This document shows, piece after piece, positions 1-7,690 of a stretch of DNA of 21,000 nt (positions are counted from its first letter, which is position 1; the number at the start of each line of letters is the position of its first letter). Under the pieces are notes generated by a model that saw only the letters and a program-made list of their open reading frames with translations, was not told the origin of the DNA and made no database searches. Source of the stretch: Mesostigma viride (taxonomy: Eukaryota; Streptophyta; Mesostigmatophyceae; Mesostigmatales; Mesostigmataceae). The stretch covers positions 4,327,785 through 4,348,784 of the forward strand of contig RPFO01000065.1 in NCBI GenBank assembly GCA_009746045.1. The letters are read 5' to 3'. Position numbers and translations under genes: made by a program.

Positions 1-1456
1 CTCCGGCGCTTTTTGCCTTTGCACCGTGTGCAGTTCTTGGACGTTTAATTGGAATCATGGCATGGCTAACGTGATGACTGACTGGCTAGACCTTTTCAGT
101 GGTTTTCCATTTGCGGGTATTTCCTCGTAAATGGTGGGAGAGTGATCGCATCAATGGTGCTCACCACTAGACACTCCCGGCCAGTTAGGCTCGAAACACA
201 CGCCCTGATCAAGCATGCTGTTTCCGGCCCCACCGTCTAGGTCATCTAGTCGCTCTACCCGTAAGCCAGCCATAATTTCAATGCACAAGGATACACATTT
301 CCATCACCATTCATCTTCATCATCCTGAACGACTCGAACACGCGGACAAGATAACGGCAGGCTCGATCGAGCTACCATGGCCCGGATTCTCCCGATTTCT
401 GGCCTGCGCTGGTTGTCTCCTTGATATATTTTGGGATGAGAGTTTCTATTGGCGTTAATTTACATAGTATTGTACGATCGACAACATGTGACGGAAAGTA
501 CTGAAGTCGCGGTACGTTCAGAAAAGGGCTCGGGCACACGACGCGGCGCGACGTTGAAAAATGGCTCGCAGAAAATTAAAGGAACCTAGGCGACTATTTG
601 GCGCCGCGTCGGTCGTAACGTTGTTTACTCCGTTGGATCTGCATCTACGGCGTTCGTGGGTTTTTTCGAAACCGGGTCGATGATATTTAACAGAGAAGTC
701 GGGTATATAAATGACCCTTTTTTGACAAATCAGTGAAAATGTAAGAAAAGGTTGAAGCTTGAAGCTTGCCCGTGGCAACATTTGCCTTTGCGCATGACAC
801 GCAAGTACTTACTTGTACTTACTTGAATCTTGAATCTTGAAGGTCATTTCGAGACAATCGGTGTAAAACTGAGTCGGTGTAAAACCGATGCAATCGATCC
901 CACTATCGCCAACCTAGGTGCTGCATGGATATCTGTAGAGGTCGTTCGAGACACATTGACAGCTTCTAGATACGAGTTCGCCAGTGGTGGGCAGCGGGGC
1001 CTTGAATTTACCCACAAAATCCAAGCACTGCCACACAAAATCCAGAAAGGGAAATGTAGCAATTAGCATTTACTGTTCACAGTCAAAACAACAACCGGAG
1101 GCAAAATGAATTGCGACATACTAAATGAGACAACTATTCCTGGAGACATGGCGGCAAAATGCATTGCGACATATGTACACACAACGTCCAGTGAAGACAT
1201 GCGCAAGCATGCCAGAAAGTAAAACCTATGGTCAGAGGCCGATTGAGATGCCAAACCTATTCACGAAAGTTCAAAAATTATGGGCCCTAGCCAAGAATCC
1301 ACTCCTCAATTGTGCCTGTCCGAGGCTGCGCTTCCGGCAAATGCTGCTTGTACCTAGCTACCACCAGTAATTAAAGACTGCCAAGGTGAAGATCATGCCA
1401 ACGGAGCTGATCCACGTCACCCATGCTCATTTACTTCATGCGCTTCCCATGCACAT
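1..1456. other. Region downstream of purF without a supported gene
   Basis: No open frame here has a recognisable domain, and no chain of exons joins up. Composition is ordinary, lacking the G/C homopolymers of the neighbouring introns. It should hold the purF 3' UTR, since the stop codon is at 1459-1457 on the minus strand. The algal poly(A) signal TGTAA does not occur on the minus strand near the stop; the closest I see is near 460, about 1 kb away. Minor repeats include TCGGTGTAAAAC twice near 859-885 and short CTTGAATCTTGAA repeats near 820-840. Confidence 0.6.
1100..1173. repeat. Two-copy direct repeat, 53 bp apart
   Basis: GGCAAAATGAATTGCGACATA at 1100-1120 recurs with one mismatch (GGCAAAATGCATTGCGACATA) at 1153-1173. 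The intervening sequence is diverged, but both copies are followed or preceded by a GAGACATG/GAAGACATG-like word. This suggests an old tandem duplication in non-coding DNA. Confidence 0.7.
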
Positions 1457-1594
1457 CTACTTAACACGCTCCGCCTCCTTGATGACCTTTGGCTTGGGAA
1501 GCTCGGGCAACTTTGCGCCGGCGGCACGCAGGTGCATCGGCGGCACCGCGTAGTTGCGCGTGAAGCAGGCGTCGCAGAACGTGGGCGCCGCCTC
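1457..1594 (-). CDS. purF: purF exon 9 (residues 541-585 and stop)
   Basis: The exon follows CACCCGCAG and encodes [19 protein letters not shown] with the CxxC pair Cys547/Cys550, predicted third and fourth Fe-S ligands. A Lys/Pro-rich tail ends in AERVK and TAG at 1459-1457. Confidence 0.94.
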   Translation of the reverse strand, partial: EAAPTFCDACFTRNYAVPPMHLRAAGAKLPELPKPKVIKEAERVK

Positions 1595-4500
1595 CTGCGG
1601 GTGGTGCACGCCACACGGTAGATGGTGCAGCCCAGCCAACGATCCACCACCGCCAAGGATATAATAATAAGCATGACGATAAAGCAGCCTGACGGCGGCA
1701 TGGCAATGTACATGCCCGAGCCCCAGGAACAATGTGGACGCGTCAATGACTGAACTTTTGGGCTATCCCATCGCAGCTGTTTGGAATCATTTTGGCTACG
1801 GGACTGTTTGCTAGAATAACCTTTGAGGTAGGTTGTGGGCATGTACAGCGTACTGTCACCCTGTACGACCCCATCCACCCTGTGCGAGCCACAGAATAAA
1901 CACACGGCCCATTTGACGCCATGAAAGGCCACCACACTGCCTTAGCTAAACAGCATGGCAACTAGCAAAGCAATCACCGCATGTTCCTTCACTTCACACA
2001 CAGAAAGTCCTGACCATAACATGTCACTACAATAAAGACGACACAATGGAAACCAAAGCCCAGCCAGCAATGCCCCTTTCCAGGCTGTGACACACCACTG
2101 ACAACAGCCACATTTTGCATCACCCGTTTCTCAACATCCCCTGACGTGAGACAGGTACAAGAAATCCCCTGACATGGGCCAGGTTCAAAAAATCCCTGGC
2201 GCGAGGCAAGTCCAAACCACCCCTGACACACCCCCAGCATGCTGTGCAGCGCGCTCAGTGGCAGGAAGGCGAGCGAGTCGGCGCCGATGAAGTCCGCAAT
2301 CTCCTGCTCCGTCATGTTGGAGGAGATGAGCTCCTCCGTGCTGCGCACCGCCGCCATACATTACGACAAACCCCCCGCCCCCCACCAAACCATCGCCACG
2401 ACGACAGATGCCACAAAACCATTGCCATGGTGGCACGACGACAGATGCTACAACGTATCCAGTGTAAGAGCACGTAATCATGCCGGAAGAAGGAATGGAG
2501 ATGCATCTAGGATGAAGAAACATGAGTGAAGATGAACAATGTCAACGAAAGCAACTGCGGGGTGGGCATGGTTTGCAAATGGTTGGGTGCACACGGGATG
2601 TCATTAGGGATACACAGCGACTGGCATCACATGGGGCCCGGCCAGCAACTCGATTGCCCGACCACCTGTTGTGCATTAGCTCCATGAAGGGACCTGGAGC
2701 GATGGAGACGCAGCAATCCAAGCCAAGGGCGATGGGGACGCACCAAATACATCGCCTGCACCAAGGAGCCTGCCGGGGACAAAAAAATGCACACCACCCC
2801 GGTCCCCGCCTTGCCCCCCACCCTCGCCGCCATCCCTGCCCATGCCCTGGCCCCACTGGTACATGCTCATTCCAGTAGAAGTGCAGAATATGACCAGCTC
2901 ACAAGGCAAAGTGTGCAACGAACAAGGTGCGCGTACACGTGCAAGAGTGCCTGAGATGCTGGCATCAACGGGGGGGGGCAGGGACGCGGCATGGCGACGA
3001 ACTGTGGGGAGTGGACCATGGTGGCCTGCAGAGTGTAGAGTCCATCCACCCAAAGTGATGATAGCAGCGATGGCAGGGACAGGTTGCAAACTGAAGGGCA
3101 TGGCCAATACGGGTGTGCCTGCCCGTGTCGACCCTAGGGTGATTGCATCTCTAGCATATCAAGGACACACCCAACGCCGGCCAGAAATCTGGATAACCAA
3201 GACCATGGTAGCACGAGCTCGCTGTTATCTTCTCCGCAAATATATGCGGCACATGGTGCCTTCATTCTGATGTAAGTACTTATACTTTTTAATGATTATG
3301 GCACACATCTTAAAATGCAACATCTGCATCATCATTGCGAACACGGATTCTCACCTGGGTGTGCCTACCCTACAATTACTACTGCCAGCGTGGGTGCGTG
3401 CCTGGGCGCGTTGACCTAAGGCTATCGCCAACGCGGGTGCCTGGGTGTGCCCATTGTGCCATTCTTGCCCACGCAGGTTTACCTGGGCGTGTCGACGCCG
3501 TAGTAGCAGGAGCCCACGATGGGCGGCGACGTGATGCGCATGTGGACCTCCGTGGCGCCCACCGAGCGCAGAAGCGCCACGATCTGCCACGCGCAAGGGG
3601 TGATGCGGCCGTCAAAGGCGCGCGAGGGGCAATGCGGCCGCCAAAGGCGCGTGAGGGGCAATGCGGACGTCAGCGCGCGAGGGGCGATGCGGATGTCAAT
3701 GGCGCACGAGGGGCGACGCAGCCGTGAACGTGGACGTGCGTTGTGGGGGGAGGTACCACGCGGCGTGATGGGTACGTGGAAGTGAGAGGAAGTTGATGGG
3801 CGCGAGGAGCATGGGCCCAGGAAGCAAACATGAGCCGCGAGGCACAGGTAGTTGTCCGAGAAGCAAACGTCAGCAGTGACGCACAGGTGGGTGTACGCAG
3901 GGTGCTGCACGGTGAACACGGGGGAGAGGGGTAGGTGCTGCGCGCTGCAACCCCACACGTGGCTCCTCCACGACCAATAGTTGACCATTTACACGCTCCA
4001 TCCGCCACATATCAGCCACCCGTTGCGGCCCGCCCCCAGCGCTCCTCTGCTGACCCATCTCACGACATCTCCTTCCCCCCTGCCATCCCCCACTCCTGTG
4101 AAGCTTTAAGATTTGATATTAAAGCAATAAATTTTTACCTCCGCCACCTCACAGCGCTGGACGTCCGCGGGAGCTCCCAAAGGTTCCACCCAATCTCCTC
4201 CGGTGTAGCCCCCCCTCGCCATCACGGATCCGTTGCTTAGAAACCTCAACCTCCCTGACCTAGTACTACATATTGACAATTGCCCCTCGCCATTTCAAAC
4301 CAGAAACGCCCCAAACATGTCCTAAGTTTCTTGAGAAGTGGTCCCCCCCACCCGCACCCACCTCACTGTCTCCAGTACCCCGCCTCACCTTCTTGGACGT
4401 CGTCCCGCGCACGATCGAGTCGTCCACCACCAGCACACGCTTGCCCTCGATGACCGACTTGACAGGGGACAGCTGGCATGTGCGTGTGTGTGATGCAGAC

Positions 4501-7500
4501 ACGGCGGCGGCGGCGGTGGCGGCGGTGGTGATGGTGGTTGGATGCAAACACGCAGGCAAGCCATGGTCAGGCATGCAGGCAGGCATGGTCGCAGACATGG
4601 CAAGCACGCAGGTAAGCACGCAGGCAAGCATACAGGCAAAAGCGCTCCACCGCATGGCAAGCGAAATGAGGCAAAAAGTGGAAAGGCATGCTCGCCCCCA
4701 CTAGATTGCACACACAATGGTTGCTCCTGTCAACACACACACACACAGCATGTCACCATACAGTGCAGCAAGCAGGTGACCCTGTCGGTAGCTGGGTTCC
4801 CAAGTGACTCCCCAACCGCACCATCTCTTCTTCTTCTTCTTCAGCATGAAGGCGGGTGGAGCGACACACAACGGCAGCAGCACATGCACCATGGCACAAT
4901 GCATGCCGCTGCGGGCACTACAATATAACATCACATGCGGCTACTATAATAGTATAGCATCACATGCGGCTACTATAATAGTATAGCATCACATGGGGCT
5001 ACTATAACAGTATAGCATCACATGGGGCTACTATAAATACGCAGCCACACACAACAGAGCACAGCTGCCACCGTGGCATGGTGCGACAGCCGGCGCAGCT
5101 ACCGCGCGTAACATGAGGCAGTTTATGAAAATGTGAGTTAGGGCGTACGAGCCTACCCTTGGCAGCGCACACACACCCAAACAGAAAGTAGAGTTCCCGG
5201 GCAGCTGGCACCGAAAAACACAAGGCCAACCTCAGCACCCACACACACCTTGAGCTTGACGCCAAAGTCGCGGATCTTCTGCGTGGGCTGGATGAACGTG
5301 CGGCCGACGTAGTGCGACCGCAGCAGGCCCTGCTGGAAGGGGACGCCGGTCGCGTTGGCGTAGCCGAGCGCCGACACGATGCCGCTGTCCGGCACGGGAA
5401 TGACCACGTCCACGTCCGCCGGGTGGTGCTTGGCTGCGGGGGGCAGGGGGGGGAGTCAAACAGAGCTTGGATTTCATTAGACGGCGGTCGGATGTCAAGT
5501 ATTATATACAGATTGTAGGGAGAGGGGCAGACAAGCGAGGAGGGGGGTAGAAAAGCGGTCTTAACCAGGGGAGTGAGGTCTCGATCGGCAGGATCGTAAA
5601 CGCCAAATGGATCGGTCGAGGGTGGGGTGGGATGGGGCATAAAAACGTGCGAGTCGGTGGGATTATGGAAAAGTAAGGGGTGAAGGGAAACTGGTGATGG
5701 GTGACCAACTGACAGGCAACTCCTCCCACCAGCGTGAAACGACCAGTCCCACCAATGTGCCAGCGAACACGCGCAACAGGTGGGAAAACAGCCGGGCTAC
5801 CATGCAGGAACCTCTCCCACCAGCAGTGGGACAAACAAAAGGCAGACCAAAAGTTAAGGCAACCACGCACCCCTAAATGCGCAGTCATTCCCAGGAGCAG
5901 CGGGGCACACAGCCAGCCCCGCAGATAAACAGCCAGTGAGTGCATGGCCACGCACTCAGCATGCGAGGAACCAGACCGCCTGCCAAACGAGCGGAGGCAA
6001 CCGCCCCACCATCAGATGGGCCCACAGCCAGACCAGCAAGCGAGCGGCCATCTGAGCCCATTCGCGGACCAGCAAGTAAGCGGCCACTCACCCAGCAGGC
6101 GGCCGAACTCGTATCGCGACTGGTAGACGGACATGGAGAAGACGAGCGAATTGGGCAGCGCAAAGTAGATGTGCTCGAAGATGCACGCCTGACGCTGCTT
6201 CTTGGGCAGCAGGCACAGCGAAGAGATGCCGTCCTTGTCGACAACGATCACCTCGCCAGGCTGCACCTCGCGCTCGTACTTGTAGCTGGGGGGGGGGGGG
6301 GGGGGGTGCAGAGAGAAAGGAACACGGGGGGGGGAGAGAGGGGAAGGACCAAGGGGGGGAAGAAGAGGGTTAAGGAAAAAAAAACGTTAGCGAAGAGAGG
6401 GGCAGGACCGGGGGGGGGGGGAGGAGGGATTGGGGAAACAGGGGGAGGACAAGGTGGCGGGGCTAGAGACGAGCGAGGAAGGGTGGTGGAAAGGGAAGGA
6501 GAGAGGGGAGGAACGGGGAGTCTGCGTGGGTGGGTCATTCAGAGGAAAGCGAAGGCAAGGTCCCGGTTCTCCTACCCCTGCACTGTCTCTCTTCCCCTGG
6601 CCGTACCCCTGCACGTACTCCCTTGCTGGCCGTAACCCTTCACTGGGAGCATGCCATTTGGTCATGCACGTTTCGGCACTGTACTCGCCTTTCTCTACTC
6701 TGCTTGTTCTTTGTACGCTTTCCTGAGTACTCTGCCTGCCGTGTCCATGCGCTGCCTTAATGCCCCTTTTCCGTGCCCTTTCCTCCATGCACTTTAGCGT
6801 GTATTGTGCCTGCCATGCCCACGTCCTGTCTTCCTGCCCTTTCCACTCTTCCTGCCCGCCGTACCCGATGAGGTCAAGCGCGCACGTCTCCGAGGCGAAG
6901 CAGATGCTGTCGCCGTCACGGCCCATGACCAGAGGGCGGTACCCGTGCGGGTCACGCAGCGCCACCATCTTGTCCTCGGTCAGGAAGATGAGCGAGAAGG
7001 CGCCCTCCAGCTGCTCGCACGCCTCGATCACACGCTGCAAGGAAGGTGGAACGAGGGGGGCACGAAGGGGGGGGGGAGGGGGGGAGGGCAAGGGTGGGTT
7101 GGTTAACGAAGGGGAGTTAAGGGGGGAGGGAGAAAAGAGGGGCATGAGGGGTGGAAAAGGGGGGGGGAGGGGCTCACAAAAGGGGTAAGTGGGGATAAGG
7201 GGTGGGATGAGGGGCGGGGAAAGGGGTCGGTCTAGGGTAACCCAAAACCCCACAGGGGGGTAAAGGGGAGCAAGGGGTGGGACGAGGGGCGCGAGAAGGG
7301 ATGGGATAAGCACGTCAGCGGCACATGAAGGGGGGTGCAATATGGACGACGAAGCACAGAGGGGGGCCAAGGGGGGAACTGGGCACAAGGGGGGTGACCG
7401 AGGCTTGGTGTAAGGGGAAGGGGCTCAGGGAGGGGGGGGGGGCATGAAGGCGGGCAGAAAGAGGGGCGCGGCCACGCGGTGGATGCACCATCATTACCAT

Positions 7501-7659
7501 TATTCGGTCTTGATTGTCTATTGGCGAGTTGGTGATATACAAGGGTGAAATGATGGGGTGGGTGGGAAGTGGAAAAGCGGGGGGGGAGGGGGTGGGGGGG
7601 AAGTAGTCCCTGGGACATCCTGGATCAACAAGCTTCCCAACTATTTACAAGGCCCCCTT

Positions 7660-7690
<31 letters not shown>

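Larger units (their letters stand above)
3584..4388 (-). other. purF intron 6 (805 bases)
   Basis: The 3' half holds the 29-bp and 39-bp tandem repeats. The donor-proximal half (about 3960-4388) is unique and moderately AT-richer near 4100-4140. No coding signal is seen. Confidence 0.8.
4473..5248 (-). other. purF intron 5 (776 bases)
   Basis: The intron holds a degenerate GGCAAGCA/AGGCATGC array, a short CA run near 4734-4747, a CTT run (4826-4842) and a 29-bp tandem repeat. No exon or coding frame is evident. Confidence 0.8.

Noticed and set aside
6387-7388. A 333-codon minus-strand frame
   Set aside because: Only 7034-6865 is purF exon 3. The rest is Pro/Ser-rich read-through of C-rich introns with clear splice sites at both exon ends.
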